This document shows positions 48,501 through 59,474 of a stretch of 64,000 bases of DNA, piece after piece (position 1 is the stretch's first letter; each line of letters starts with the position of its first letter). The notes beneath the pieces were generated by a model. That model saw only the letters and a list, made by a program, of their open reading frames with translations. It had not been told where the DNA came from and made no database searches. The stretch spans positions 87,704,377 to 87,768,376 of the forward strand of contig OX375878.1 of assembly GCA_947359465.1 (NCBI GenBank), given 5' to 3'. The position numbers and the translations under genes were made by a program. The stretch is from Metellina segmentata. Taxonomy: Eukaryota; Arthropoda; Arachnida; Araneae; Tetragnathidae.

Positions 48501-49306
48501 GGTACAGCTACACTCTACGTTTATGAGTGATGGCAACGGCTTTGGCGATTTTTTTTGGCGCACTTCTAGTAACGAGTTACGATAAATTAAGGCAACCCAT
48601 CTTCCGTTGCTGTTGTTGTGGTTTTTATGGCAATCTCGGCAAACGGAAACTTTTAATTTTCATTTTGAATATTCTAGAAATTTCTTCCAAAATCCGTTAA
48701 AGTCGTTTGATTTCATTGATTCGTTTGAAATTTTTTCTTTCCTCCCATTGGTTATTTTGTTTTTAAAATATCCTTTGATTTCATTGGTCCTTTTAAATCG
48801 TTTTCTGTGATACCATTGGTCCTTTTATTTGTATTTTGACAGTTGTGGAATTTTTATTTTGTTATAATAGTTTTTTTCATGACAGGATTAAGAGTTTTGT
48901 TTGTTTGACCATTTTCGTTTTCATTATTTTTTTACGAGAGAATTCTGACTTTATCAGGTATTATTTCTTGCTTTTTTTCTTTTGTAAATCTTTTTCCTTT
49001 TTCAACATGCTCACTGTATTTAGTGTAATTGATAAGTTTCAGGTTATTCTTACCATTCGTAGCTTAGTTTCTCTGCTGGTTCACAAATGTGTTTTGATAT
49101 GTGCTTAAACTTACTACTTTTTGTGAAAGTTTTTTAAAAATATACTTTTTAAAACGTTCTAAAATATCTTTAAAAAGTGTGTTGTAAAAAAAAAAAATGT
49201 GACATTAGAGTTAGGAAATAATTCTTTACTTGGCAACTTTAGAAGTGCGCCAAAAAAATCGCCAAAGCCGTTGCCATCACTCATAAACGTAGAGTGTAGC
49301 TGTTCC
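48501..49306 (+). mobile_element. GGTACAGC-family MITE, full copy
   Basis: 806 bp from GGTACAGCTACACTCTACG to its inverted copy ending gtagctgttcc at 49306. Close to the 52632 copy throughout. No target duplication is visible, because the left side abuts an inverted partial copy. Confidence 0.7.
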
Positions 49307-49324
49307 TTCTTTTCTTACGAAGAA

Positions 49325-49393
49325 TTCGTCCATCAAGATCTGGCCAGTATTCTTCTAATGACGAGATACCTCGTCTAGACAACCTCCAGGTGG
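49325..49393. mobile_element. Right end of a piggyBac-like MITE
   Basis: GACGAGATACCTCG followed by caacctccaggtgg at the end, matching the right half of the 4663 copy. The left half was lost at the junction with the GGTACAGC MITE. Confidence 0.4.
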
Positions 49394-49861
49394 TTGAAGG
49401 AGTCGAAACACTCTCTTCGAAGCGTTTTTCGACATTTTAACAATGGTTGGCCCTGAATACTCAAATATGCACCACTTGAGTTTTGGATGCAAAATAGTGG
49501 CAAAAAAAATTGCGATCTTAACAGTTTTGTGACAGTTTAGAAATCAATACCATTAGGTTTAACAACTTTAAGGAAAAACTGAATTATTTCGTCTAAAGAG
49601 ACGAATTCACTAAACGTAACCACTTTTATTACAAAAACATTAAAAAATAAGGTTGTCTAATATTTTTCGAGTGTTAGAAAACTGGTTATGTATTTTTCAT
49701 TTCAGAGTTGCTTTTCTACATTATAATTTTATTTTTTCATACTTTTGAACTTTAAATAATATAATTACATATTAGAAATTGCTCTAATTATATATAATAG
49801 TACAGAATATACAGTGATCGCCCTCCGAGAATAGCATCAAAAGTGCGTTTTTATCCAAATA

Positions 49862-50305
49862 TACACTGCTGACCACCGTAAATGCAACACCCTGAAGGAA
49901 GCATACAAATAATATGAAATTTACAACATGCATTAGCGGAGGTGAGATATGCAAATGATTAGAATTTCAGCGCAGACGCACATCACGAGCGCCTGTGGCG
50001 CCACTTCAAAGCGCTATTGAAGGCTTGAAGATTTCGACGATTTCAAGTACGGCAATTGTGTTTTTCTTGTGGTTTAAAAAAAAACGATCAATTATGCCTC
50101 GTAGAAAACAGCGATCATCTTTTGATGAAGTATCCGAGTTCGACAGAGGAAGGATAGTGGCCTACCGAGGTTGTGGATTATCTTTCAGGGAAATCGGTAG
50201 TCGTGTTGAACGAAACCAAACAACTGTAATGCGGATATCTACCGCCACACTGGTCCTGCACTTGGTATTATGATATGGGGCGGTATTGGATATCACGTAA
50301 GTACG
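49862..50305 (+). mobile_element. Internally deleted Tc1-like transposon
   Basis: It begins at a TA with tacactgctgaccaccgtaa. A transposase start follows at 50094 (MPRRKQRSSFDEVSEFDRGR, LSFREIGSRVERNQTTV), the paired-type helix-turn-helix of Tc1-like elements. After about 50240 it jumps to TGPALGIMIWGGIGYH from the catalytic core and then ends. The second half and the right terminus are missing. Confidence 0.75.
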
Positions 50306-50426
50306 AATTATTATTATAAAATTAGTTTTTGTGATGAACAAATAACATGGGAGGGGGGGGGGGGGTCCTTCCTGCGTGTTATGCCTACTAAATCGGGCCC
50401 TGATTTAAATACAAAATTTTGTTTAC

Positions 50427-50647
50427 CTTCCGTTGCGTAATTTCGCTTTCAGAGCTCCCAATTCCTTTTTCTTTTTTTTAACCTTTTTCCTCAAACTGTG
50501 CAGGTTCTCCCCCTGCGGTTCGTACTTTTCCTTCATTGCAATCCCAGCTTGAATACACTCAATAAACTCCTCATCTACGTTCTCTCCGAATCGCAGAGTT
50601 TCATCGAATTGTCGCACCAAATCATCAAACTGCATTTTCAAAGTCAT
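50427..50647 (-). CDS. Candidate first coding exon of an unknown gene
   Basis: I do not recognise this protein. The minus-strand frame starting at ATG 50647 (or 50635) encodes about 73 residues. They are acidic at first (FDETLRFGENVDEEFIE), then strongly lysine-rich and probably coiled coil (LRKKVKKKKKELGALKAKL). It runs into a good splice donor (GGAAG|GTAAAC) at 50426. Codon use and the absence of stops look more like an exon than chance. No partner exon is visible in the next kilobases on that strand, which are transposon sequence. It could be an orphaned exon or part of a transposon gene. Confidence 0.4.
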
Positions 50648-50788
50648 ACTTGTAGTACATACTACAACGGAACTGAATAGCAGCAATCTACCGTGAGTTT
50701 GAATGGTAAATCTCGTGGATTAATGCACTTTTAAGCAGCGTAAGAAAAATAATGCTGTTTGAATAGGACGGGCATATGGCCTGGCAAT

Positions 50789-51044
50789 GGTAGTTAATTA
50801 ACGTCGCCCTGGAGCAATACAACGGGCTATTGGCGACGATCTGGGATTGACCCCCAAGGGAAATGATGTTGACGAGGCGACACCTGAGCTGACCCCCGCC
50901 CCACTCTCCAGACTTCCATACCACACCAACGTGAGGACATTTGGAGCTACGACAGATTTATCGTGCAACAGCCCTATTTGTAGACGATAGTCGTTTGATT
51001 GGGTTCGAACTCGCAACACTTCCCACGGTGCTACCGCTCGCCCA
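50789..51044 (-). mobile_element. SINE copy (type-2 head)
   Basis: Minus-strand copy with small deletions. The head contains gggttcgaactcgcaac. Confidence 0.65.
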
Positions 51045-51120
51045 AATTTTCAATCATTTGAGGTTCATCCGTTTCTGGAAGAGTATGGAAAATTAAAGAT
51101 CTTATAGAAGGGCAACTTAA

Positions 51121-51160
51121 CCCTCCCGATTGTTGTCTGGATTATAGAGAGCTCATAGGG
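51121..51160 (+). mobile_element. Left end of a piggyBac-like MITE
   Basis: TTAA then CCCTCCCGATTGTTG at 51121. A right-type end (tctcgtcgaatccatttgga then ggg) occurs at 52061. The Harbinger MITE at 51258 and other sequence lie between, so pairing is uncertain. Confidence 0.35.
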
Positions 51161-51257
51161 GTTGCTAGGTGGTTGTCCGAGTAAAACTAATTAAGACCAC
51201 GTGACTCACGGACGCTTCCTCGATTCTGAGAACGTTCTCTATGGGATTTAGCATTAA

Positions 51258-51708
51258 GGCCCGGTGCACACATCCGGTTCTTCAACGTGCGGCGCCTCTG
51301 CGGCATCGAAGCCCAAGTATGCACACATAACCGTGAAATGACGCGTTCTCATTTCGCGCCATTTGCGAAATATTCTATAGAAGAAAAGTGTTTATTTCGC
51401 TTTACTTGGTGTAAAAAAGTATTTTTTTGTAACAAAATAGACGTTTTACTGGATATAACTATTTATTACTTATTATTTAAATTCCATTTATATATGAAAA
51501 CAAGGTACTTCAGTACGGGGAAGCGTTTGTGGCGAGCTGCGGCGCCTTGGGGAACTGCGGTACAAATTGCACGCAAGTTGGACGTGCGTCTCAGCAGCGG
51601 CGCCGGAGGCATGTGTGTACTACTCCATTGGATCTAATGTATCTCAGACTGAACTTGCGTTGCGGCAGCGGCGCCGCACGTTGAAAAACCGGATATGTGC
51701 ACCGGGCC
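51258..51708. mobile_element. PIF/Harbinger-type MITE, copy 2
   Basis: 451 bp, same GGCCCGGTGCACACATCCGG ends, TAA at 51255-51257 and 51709-51711. Closely related to the copy at 28562. Confidence 0.8.
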
Positions 51709-51757
51709 TAAGACGGTAAATTATAGCGCGTTAAAGGATCAAAATTTAGTAAAAAAC

Positions 51758-51829
51758 ATGGTTGCATATTGTTCTTCAAAAGATTGCAAGGAGAGCGGAA
51801 CTAAAGGATCACCACACTCATTTCACATG
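51758..51829 (+). pseudogene. N-terminal fragment of a THAP zinc-finger protein
   Basis: From ATG 51758 the frame reads MVAYCSSKDCKESGTKG then SPHSFH. This matches the first half of a C2CH THAP domain: the first two cysteines, then the KG...SFH segment. THAP domains bind DNA and occur in host factors and in P-element-type transposases. The second half (C-x2-H) is not in the following bases. Either a splice donor follows (AT|gtgtgt at 51830) or the gene is truncated. It begins 50 bp after a Harbinger MITE. Confidence 0.4.
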
Positions 51830-52004
51830 TGTGTTATTTTTATTTATCTGCTTTTGTGTAGTACTTACAGCATTTTTTAAAGAGCAACGTAGTATCACAT
51901 CATAGTATATAATCAATGTTTATTCGTTACTGTAAACACTTTTTTGTATTATTTGAATTCGTGAGAACAATACCTCTATGGTCTGGACGTAGTATCTCGT
52001 CATT

Positions 52005-52061
52005 AGCAAAACATTGACAGTTCTTGATGGACGAGATATCTCGTCGAATCCATTTGGAGGG
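52005..52061. mobile_element. Right end of a piggyBac-like MITE
   Basis: Carries the family signature gacgagatatctcgtcgaat and ends ggaggg before TTTA. Confidence 0.4.
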
Positions 52062-52140
52062 TTTATATATATAACTTGATTATATAAAAAAATAGAGATA
52101 AATAGTATCAAAAGCGTAAACGTGATGTTCGAATTTGCTT

Positions 52141-52412
52141 TGACTGGGAGTGCGAGTTCGAATCCAACCAAAGACCGTCGTGTACGAAGAGGGCTGGTGC
52201 ACGTTAAGTCTGTCGTGATTTCAAATGTCCTCATGTTTTGGCGTGGTGTGGAAGTTTGGAGAGTGTGGTGCCAGCTCAGGAACGACCTCGTCATCTGACC
52301 GTGATTCAAAATTACGTGTTGTTGTCCTAGGGTCTTTCCCATCGGGTTGGTCCCGAACCGTAGTCAATAGCAATTTGTGCTGTTCCAGTGCGACGTTGAT
52401 TAAATACCTACC
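52141..52412 (+). mobile_element. SINE copy (type-2 head, truncated)
   Basis: Starts within the head at gcgagttcgaatccaacc (an intact B box), then a full body and tail ttaaatacctaccaac. Confidence 0.7.
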
Positions 52413-52472
52413 AACAAATATAGATGCGGACAAACTAACAAACTTTAATCTGAAAATAGATAGATGATAGAC

Positions 52473-52522
52473 CGCTCTTGCGGTGCCGCACGCTGTAAAA
52501 CCGGATGTGTGCACCGGTCCTT
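52473..52522. mobile_element. End fragment of the GGCCCGGTGCAC MITE
   Basis: cggtgccgcacgctgtaaaa then ccggatgtgtgcaccgg, the right terminus only, followed by ttaa. Confidence 0.5.
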
Positions 52523-52631
52523 AAATGCACACCACAACATCAAATCAATAGAGATAATCCCTGTAACATCAATTGCGTGTAACTCTTATAGCAGAAAGCA
52601 CAATTTTGAAAAGGGGAGACAAGTGTTTTGA

Positions 52632-53440
52632 GGTAGAGCTACACTCTACGTTTGTGAGTGATGGCAACGGCTTGGCGATTTGTTTGGCGCACTTCTATTA
52701 GCTAGTTACGATTAAGGCAACCCATCTTTCTTTACGGTTGTTGTGGTTTTCATGGCAACCTCGGCAAACGGTAACTTTCAATTTTCATTTTGAATATTCT
52801 AGAAAGTTCTTCCAAAATCCGTTAAAGCCGTTTCATTTCATTGATTCGTTTGAAATATTTTCTTTCCTCCCATTGGTTATTTTGTTTCTAAAATATCCTT
52901 TGATTGCATTGGTCCTTTTAAATCGTTTTCTGCAATACCATTGGTCCATTTAATTGTATTTTGACAGTTGTAGAATTTTTATTTTACTATTATAGTTTTT
53001 TTTTTTTTTTTTTTTTTTTTTCACAAAATGATTATAAGAGTTTTTTTTTTTACCATTTTCGTTTTTATTTTTTTACGAAAGAATTTTGACGTTATCAGGT
53101 TGTATTATTTCTTGCTTTTTTTCTTTTGTAAATCTTTTTCAACATGCCCACTGTATTTAATGTAATTAATAAGTTTCAGGGTATTCTTACCCAACATTCA
53201 TAGCTTAGTTTCTCTGCTGGTTCACAAATGTGCTTTGATATGTGCTTAAGCTTACTACTTTTTGTGAAAGTTTCTTAAAAATATACTTTTTAAAACGTTC
53301 TGAAATGTGTGTTGTAAAAAGAAAAAATTTGTGACAAAAAAAGAGTTAAAAAATAATGTTTTCCTTGGCAACTTTAGAAGTTCGCCAAAAAAATCGCCAA
53401 GGCCGTTGCCATCGCTCATAAACGTAGAGTGTACTGTTCC
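52632..53440 (+). mobile_element. GGTACAGC-family MITE with 8-bp duplication
   Basis: 809 bp flanked by perfect TGTTTTGA at 52624-52631 and 53441-53448. Ends read GGTAGAGCTACACTCTACG and, reversed, GGAACAGTACACTCTACG. The inverted similarity runs inward some 65 bp (tttggcgcacttct / agaagttcgccaaa). No coding capacity. Superfamily not assigned. A poly-T tract lies near 52999-53021. Confidence 0.75.
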
Positions 53441-53473
53441 TGTTTTGATTAAGTATTAACCTTTATCAATAAG

Positions 53474-53502
53474 AACCGGTGCATACATCCGGTCTGAAGT
53501 AC
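53474..53502. mobile_element. End fragment of the GGCCCGGTGCAC MITE
   Basis: gaaccggtgcatacatccgg after a TAA, resembling the left terminus. The rest is absent. Confidence 0.35.
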
Positions 53503-54175
53503 CTTATTTTCTAATGAGCAGTGCACATATACGTTATTTTGATGTAGAATACCGTTAATCAAATGGAATTTTGAGTGTCACAAAAAAAGGTAAGGACGGC
53601 AAATTTAATAACTTGAAATATATAAACGATACATAAATGAACAATATCACATTCAAAAGAGCATAAAACAAAAAAAATGTTGCAATTATCTGCTTATTGA
53701 TCTTGCGCTGATGTCATCGGCGGATGCAATCACAGCGCAAAGTTGAGTCACGAAAATGTGCACTGCTGCTCGCATTAATTTAGTTTACATCCGACCTCCT
53801 TTATTTGATCACGTTTGAGGTGTCATGTTTCTCTTTGCGCTTTATATAAATAATAGAAACAAAACCTAAATATTTAATACGTGTTTAGGCATAGGACTTC
53901 AAAATGTGGAAAATCGTCAACATTTCAAAAATGTCCAAATTATAGAAAACGTCAAACAGGAAGAAAGATCAAGATGGTATAATTAACAATTTCGTTCAAA
54001 ATTTTAAATTGACCTAACTTTTTTTCGATTAGTCGCACATTGAAAGTTTAAACTGTTTCAGAAGCACAAAAGTACAGGAAATTTGTTAATAGAATAAAAA
54101 AAATTGCACATTTTCGTCAAAACTGGCTTTTTTAACGTATAATATATAAGGCAAAGCTTTTTTAACGTATGCAGA

Positions 54176-54212
54176 TACCTTAATACATACTTTTTAAATA
54201 TGTATTAAGGTA
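54176..54212. repeat. Short hairpin
   Basis: taccttaatacatac pairs with gtattaaggta across a short A/T loop. Confidence 0.6.
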
Positions 54213-54385
54213 ACATATTACATTCATTATCGGTTATATGGTCAGCTCAGCGGTCCAGAAAAATCAGACCATATATGAGTAACAATACTACTCTATTTAA
54301 TTATGGCATGATTATATTCACCTATCACAATATAGTGCTCATAAACAAATAATTAAATTTTTAAGAACATTTTAAAAATTAATTC

Positions 54386-54604
54386 GATTAAACGGATTCT
54401 CTGGAGCGATGAATCAAGGTTCGCCCTGTACCGTTCGGCTGGCAGTGTCTGGTGCATGCCTGGAGTACGCTACCTGCCAGAATGCATTGTGCCAACAGTA
54501 AAGTTCGGCGGAGGTGTAATTGTGGTCTGGGGTATTTCTCCTGGTATGGATTGGGACCTTGGACCAAATTCATGGTAAGCTCAACACCGAGGCCTACTGC
54601 ACTA
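54386..54604 (+). mobile_element. Tc1/mariner transposase fragment
   Basis: The + strand reads [20 protein letters not shown], then [15 protein letters not shown] and KLNTEAYC. This is the first catalytic Asp region of a Tc1-like (DD34E) transposase. The rest of the gene and the terminal repeats are missing. The fragment abuts a Tigger fragment in the opposite orientation. Confidence 0.7.
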
Positions 54605-54935
54605 CGCGGTTAAGCGTTCCTTACTTTTCTTTCCCCCTACACATTTTCACCTCTAATACAAAGAATGCTGTCAAAAATCCGATAAAAAAAGTCCGCATTC
54701 ATCAACGTTGAACACCTTGGCAGATTCATATCTTCGGATGACTTTTTTTTTTCTTGTGGTCATTCCCTGTGTTGTTCCCCGCCTCAAGAACTGCTACAAC
54801 AATTATTATTTTTCAACAAAAAAACAGATAACCTCATTGAAAAGATTAAAAACCGACCATATAACCAATAACCAGGAAAATAAAATGACTATATAAGCAG
54901 TGCGCTTTAACGCATGTTCCCTATTAAGTTAGACG
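54605..54935 (-). mobile_element. Tigger/pogo transposase fragment (left half of split element)
   Basis: On the minus strand near 54745-54605 the frame reads VIRRYESAKVFNVDECGLF, the first catalytic Asp block of DDE_1 (pogo/Tigger/CENP-B type) transposases. After a damaged stretch it continues VGGKKSKERLT, also a family motif. The fragment stops at the junction with a Tc1-like piece near 54604. Its upstream part continues beyond the hAT insertion at 62033. Confidence 0.65.
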
Positions 54936-55373
54936 GCAGGCATGAGAATGCAAAATTTCAAAAAAGAGGAAAACCAAAATGTGAAATTAAATACACGGGA
55001 GTCAGGTCTGTGTGCACAGGATTTCGCAACAATAAAAATTAAAATTAACAACTCGCGCACGCTCGAGGAACAATTTGTACACTATGGAGTTGGTGAGCAG
55101 TGGGCGGACCCCCTAGTAGACCTGGGCGATGTTCAAACTTTTGCATCGCGATACATCGGCATTCTAACATCACAATATCGCGATGTTAACCATGCATTTT
55201 ATCTATAGTAAAAGCAAAACCTTGTTCCTATATCACCATATATATAATTATTATTAAGTTCTTTTTTCTCTTGGTTATTAAAAATCGTGGTAGGAAAAAA
55301 TAACAAGTATAGATCTACGTTGTACATTTAAGTAGCACGTATGATTAAAAACAAGATTTTACATATCTATCTG

Positions 55374-58300
55374 TTAGGGTGTGTGTGTGTGCATCAAACG
55401 CCCCATCTTTTTAAAAATTTCATTGAAATGGTCTGTCATTGTATTATTTTTGTTCGAAATGCAGAAAAAATATTATACGTAATAGTTTTGAAAAAGTGAA
55501 TAGCATCTATGTGGTCCACCGGTCTCGGGAATGTGCAATAAAAGTGGAAATTCTGATAAACAAAGCATCATGAGTAAAACAAATTTTTTCAACATATATT
55601 CTCATGAAATAGTGCAATTAAGATTGTTTTGTGATATAATAAAATAATATATTAACCTATGCTATTAATTTTCTAATTTCAATTTAAATTCACACAAGTA
55701 CACTCAATTTAAGATTCAGTCAATTTTGGTCGTTTTCGCAGATTTCTCCGTTTTTGTCGATCTTGTTCGACAACCTGCAGAACATTTTGTGAATGATTTT
55801 CACATTTTGCTGACTGCATGAAATCAGTACTTTGCTTGATCCCTCTTTCTGCAGTCATTGACAACATTCAGTGCTTGTAACTTTGTGAATGATGTGGTAT
55901 AGGATGCAGAACTTGACCGTTCTGAAACATCTTCTATTTAAAAATATGAGTCTAGTTCAAGCAGATAAAATAAAAACCAATAATCTGCTCCAATTAAATC
56001 AGAAATAGTTGTATTTAGAGTGAGATTTTTTGGAAATTTGGGTTTTCCAAAATCCATGCCATATCTACCTTGCAATTTAAAAGAAGTATTGGTGGAATTT
56101 GGTTTTGGAGCTAGCATAGCATTAGCGATGGCTTTTTGTTCTTGTGGTGGAACTTTGTTGTTCCTAAGGGCAAGTAGCATCATCTCTTCTGTAAGATACC
56201 AGTGGTGGTTTTCAAAGGCATTGATTGCACTTTTAGATATAATGGGATGGACAGCCTTGTACACTAAGAGAATGAAGCATTTGTACGTCGTTAGAAGGGG
56301 CATTTATGGCATAATCACAGGTTATCCACCAGGTGCAGTAGATGAGAGTGACAAAGTTAGCAAAGCCACACAGTTTGGCAACCTGTTGTTTTACAGTTAT
56401 TGTACCAGCAGGTAGTTGATGTATTTGCTTCTCAAGAAGACAAATTTTAATTGTGTATAACAATTTGGCCATCCAACATGCTTTGTGCAAGGCTCCTGTA
56501 CTATTGGGAAAGTCTAGGTAAAATGGGCAAAGCTTTAAGAACTCCACATAGTCATCTCTGATTTTTCCTGAATCGATAGCAGATGTTGCTGTCTGGATTG
56601 CATTGTCTCCAAGACCATCAACTATGCTTCTCGCTTGTACATTCACTGACTTTGAGTCAAAAGGTTCCAATTCACTATCAAAATTGTCACGAAATCGTTT
56701 AAACAAGGTTATATCTGGTGACTTGGAAGCCTCAATCTTTAAGTCATCAAACAAGTGGGATAAAATGACTTCTCCAACATTATGGCGGCAAGCTGACCAA
56801 AGAAGCGCACGTCCCAATTTCTTTAGCACACTGACGCAGGCAGCAGTAACATGACCTGTGTTGGAAGAAGTTGTGTCAAATGTCATGTTCACAATTGTAT
56901 GTGTGCATTGCCAAGAGGTGAGCTACTCATATATTAAATCAGCAATGATTGGGCAACATTTACGATCAGTTCCTTGGGAATATACTGGCCTATCAAGAAT
57001 CTTTTGCTTTTGAACGTTTCCAACGACAATGGTGAGATATTCTTCAGTTTTGTACTTATTGGACAATGATGTTGAAAGTTTTGAATCCAAATGCAGTTGT
57101 ATATTTAGGAAAGGCACCACTGTTCCTTGCAGGTAGTTGAAATCTTCATTGCAACTTGCCTTCTTGATCTATCTGCTGTTGCGTAAGATGCTGCAATTGT
57201 AGATGTCTTTCCTCCTATAAAGTCATTAATGCTTTTGTATATGCTGCTTGTTGTGCTGGACTCGTGTTTAAATGTGTTGCTAGTGAAACAAGATTAGCTT
57301 TCATCACATAATGTCGATCCTGTTCTTTTATTTATGATGATGACTTTGAGTACTTGTTGATCGTCCTTCAAAAGGGAAATGTCCCACATCATTTGTATCA
57401 CTTTGTTCATCACAATCATCGATAGAGCTGAGAATATCACGTAATATTAAGTTGGAACTCATTTCTCTATTCACTTTTTCCCTTCTTATTTGTTGTAGCT
57501 GTAGACGCTGTTCTTTTCGTTTGAGTTTTTCCGCAAGACATTTGCCATGTGATCCAAATGTTGCCAAATGGTCACTTTGCATTGACTGAAGGAAGGCAAG
57601 GTCTTCTTTGTTCTGTATTTGCTTTTTTACATTCACAGGCCATTAGGAAAATGCTAATGCTAGTTTATATTCCATCTGTTTTAACTTGTCTATAGTATTT
57701 GGTGCAGATCTTTGATTAAGGGTTCTTCTTAATTTTGCACTGTCATCACGAAGTTTTATAAGTTTTTCACAAGCTTTTCGTTCACTGATTATTTGGATAT
57801 TTGCTTTTTCATGAAACAGCTTTGCTTGGGAAAGGACTAGTTTTGCAGACTCCCGTTTAGTCCTATTTTCTTGGACACCTTCTTCAATATGATACATCAT
57901 ACGCCTCAAAACTTGAAAATTAGTTGGAAGTTTGGAACCATTTATTTGTGAATCATCACAAGTTATCATCCAAGACCAAAAATATTTGAAGTCAGTCTGA
58001 TTTCCATAGGGAAATCAGAACAAAAAGTTCAGTTAAAGTTAAGCCAATGTACACTGTCCAAATCAGAATCAAACTAGCAATAAAAAAAAGTTGAAAATCA
58101 GTTCATAATGAAAACCACAAGTTGAAATAAACAGGAAATGTATTGCAAACAAAGTTAAAGCTGCAGTCACTAGTCTAGTCAGTGTTACCACATGGTTTTG
58201 GCAACAACTTTATCTTGGTTGTAATTGATGCTGATACAGAAAATCTAAAATTTCAAAATTGTCGTGGACCCACTAAAACTGTTTGAAAGACAAACAGAAT

Positions 58301-58389
58301 TGGTATGGTAACTTTTTACGGGAAATGGAACATTTTGAGATTGGGGACAAACTGATTTGTTTCTAGAGGGGCGTTTGATCTAACCCTAA
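55374..58389 (-). mobile_element. Unclassified 3-kb cut-and-paste transposon with TTAGGGT...CAAACGCCCC ends
   Basis: The left end (55374) is TTAGGGT, then a GT run, then TCAAACGCCCC. The right end, reversed, is TTAGGGTTAGATCAAACGCC, ending at 58389. The flanking 6-mers are tatctg (left) and tatatg (right), a possible 6-bp target duplication with one change. Between the ends lie minus-strand transposase-like frames (55938-57969). The left terminal repeat has gained a GT microsatellite. The whole element sits inside the larger hAT-like insertion. Confidence 0.65.
55938..57969 (-). pseudogene. Decayed transposase-like protein with FDTTSSNTG motif
   Basis: Minus-strand frames run 57969-57643 (Lys/Glu-rich, coiled-coil-like, MMYHIEEGVQENR), 57636-57328 (KRKEQRLQLQQIRREK), 57120-56923, 56892-56233 and 56303-55938. 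They are separated by stops and frame changes, so the gene is broken. The best block (56892-56233) has MTFDTTSSNTG followed by ALLWSACRHN. That resembles the Asp and C-x2-H block of RNase H-fold transposases such as hAT, although the expected second His reads Asn. I recall similar predicted proteins from other invertebrates but cannot name the superfamily. Confidence 0.6.
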
Positions 58390-59169
58390 TATATGTGTGT
58401 GTGTGTGCATGTGTGTCCCCCACACACCATATATGCTCAAGTAGAGATTCAAAATTAGCTTTTTAAAAAAACTTCAGCATAAATAGAAATAAAGGGGAAT
58501 TTGATTCCTCCAGGGGTGAAAACAGTCAAAATGTAAAAAAGAGGAAAATATACGCAGCGTTATTTTGAACTACAAAAATAGCTGAATAGGAATACTTTAT
58601 TTGTGTACTAATGTGTGTACAGAATAGTGGTGCAACCAGAAATTTTTTTCTGAGAGGGATAGGCAAATTTTTAGTTTGATAAAACTTTATAAAGTCCACT
58701 AAAAACAGTAAAATTTGTCTTTGGAAATAGGGAGGTTAACCCATAAACTCTCAGGGCTGCGCCACTAGTACAGAATGTGTTTATGATAAGCATGTATTTT
58801 TGCCTATTATTTAGCTTAAAAGCTCTACTAAGTCCACTATAAACAATGAAATTTGTCTTTGGAAAAGGTTGGCACCTCATGCGTAAACTCAAATTTTGTA
58901 AAAGAGAAAAAAAATATGTTGGCAGCTTTGTAAACAGAAAAATAAGTTGCATGAAGTTGAAAATGTTATTTTTATGAATATTTTTGAACATCTCACCAAT
59001 GGTGAGATTTTTTTTAAGAGTTACAATTTTTCCAAAACCTTGATACAAAAATGAAATTAACAAGAAATAAAAATGCTATGTTACAAAAGAATAAATAAAA
59101 TAAATACTATTTTTATTAAATAGCATAAATATTATATGAATATAATATGTAGACACCAAAAATAAAAAT

Positions 59170-59474
59170 GGTACAGCTTCAGTCTACGTTTATAGCAGTG
59201 GCAACGAACTTGGCGCTGTTTGGCGCACTTCTATTTGCGAGTAATGACAGGTTAAGGTAACCCATCTGTATTACGGTTATTGCGGATTTTAATACAATCT
59301 GGGCAAGTGGAAAGTTTAAAAGTTTCATTTCGAATATTCCAGAAAGTTCTTTCAAATTCCGTTAAATTGTCGTTTGATTTCATTGGTTCATTTGAAATAA
59401 ATCTTTCCTTGGCGACTTAAGTGCGTCAAGAGCAGGCCGTTGCCACCGCTATAAACGTAGACTGAAGCTGTACC
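59170..59474. mobile_element. GGTACAGC-family MITE, short deleted copy
   Basis: 305 bp with GGTACAGCTTCAGTCTACG at both ends in inverted orientation. The interior keeps the ttccgttaaa...catttgaaat block. No target duplication seen. Confidence 0.65.

Larger units (their letters stand above)
53449..54385. other. Intergenic stretch
   Basis: Contains the hairpin at 54176 and a direct repeat ttttttaacgtat, otherwise nothing recognised. Confidence 0.4.

Noticed and set aside
56020..56415. 131-aa + strand frame
   Set aside because: Antisense shadow of the transposase-like gene at 55938-57969.
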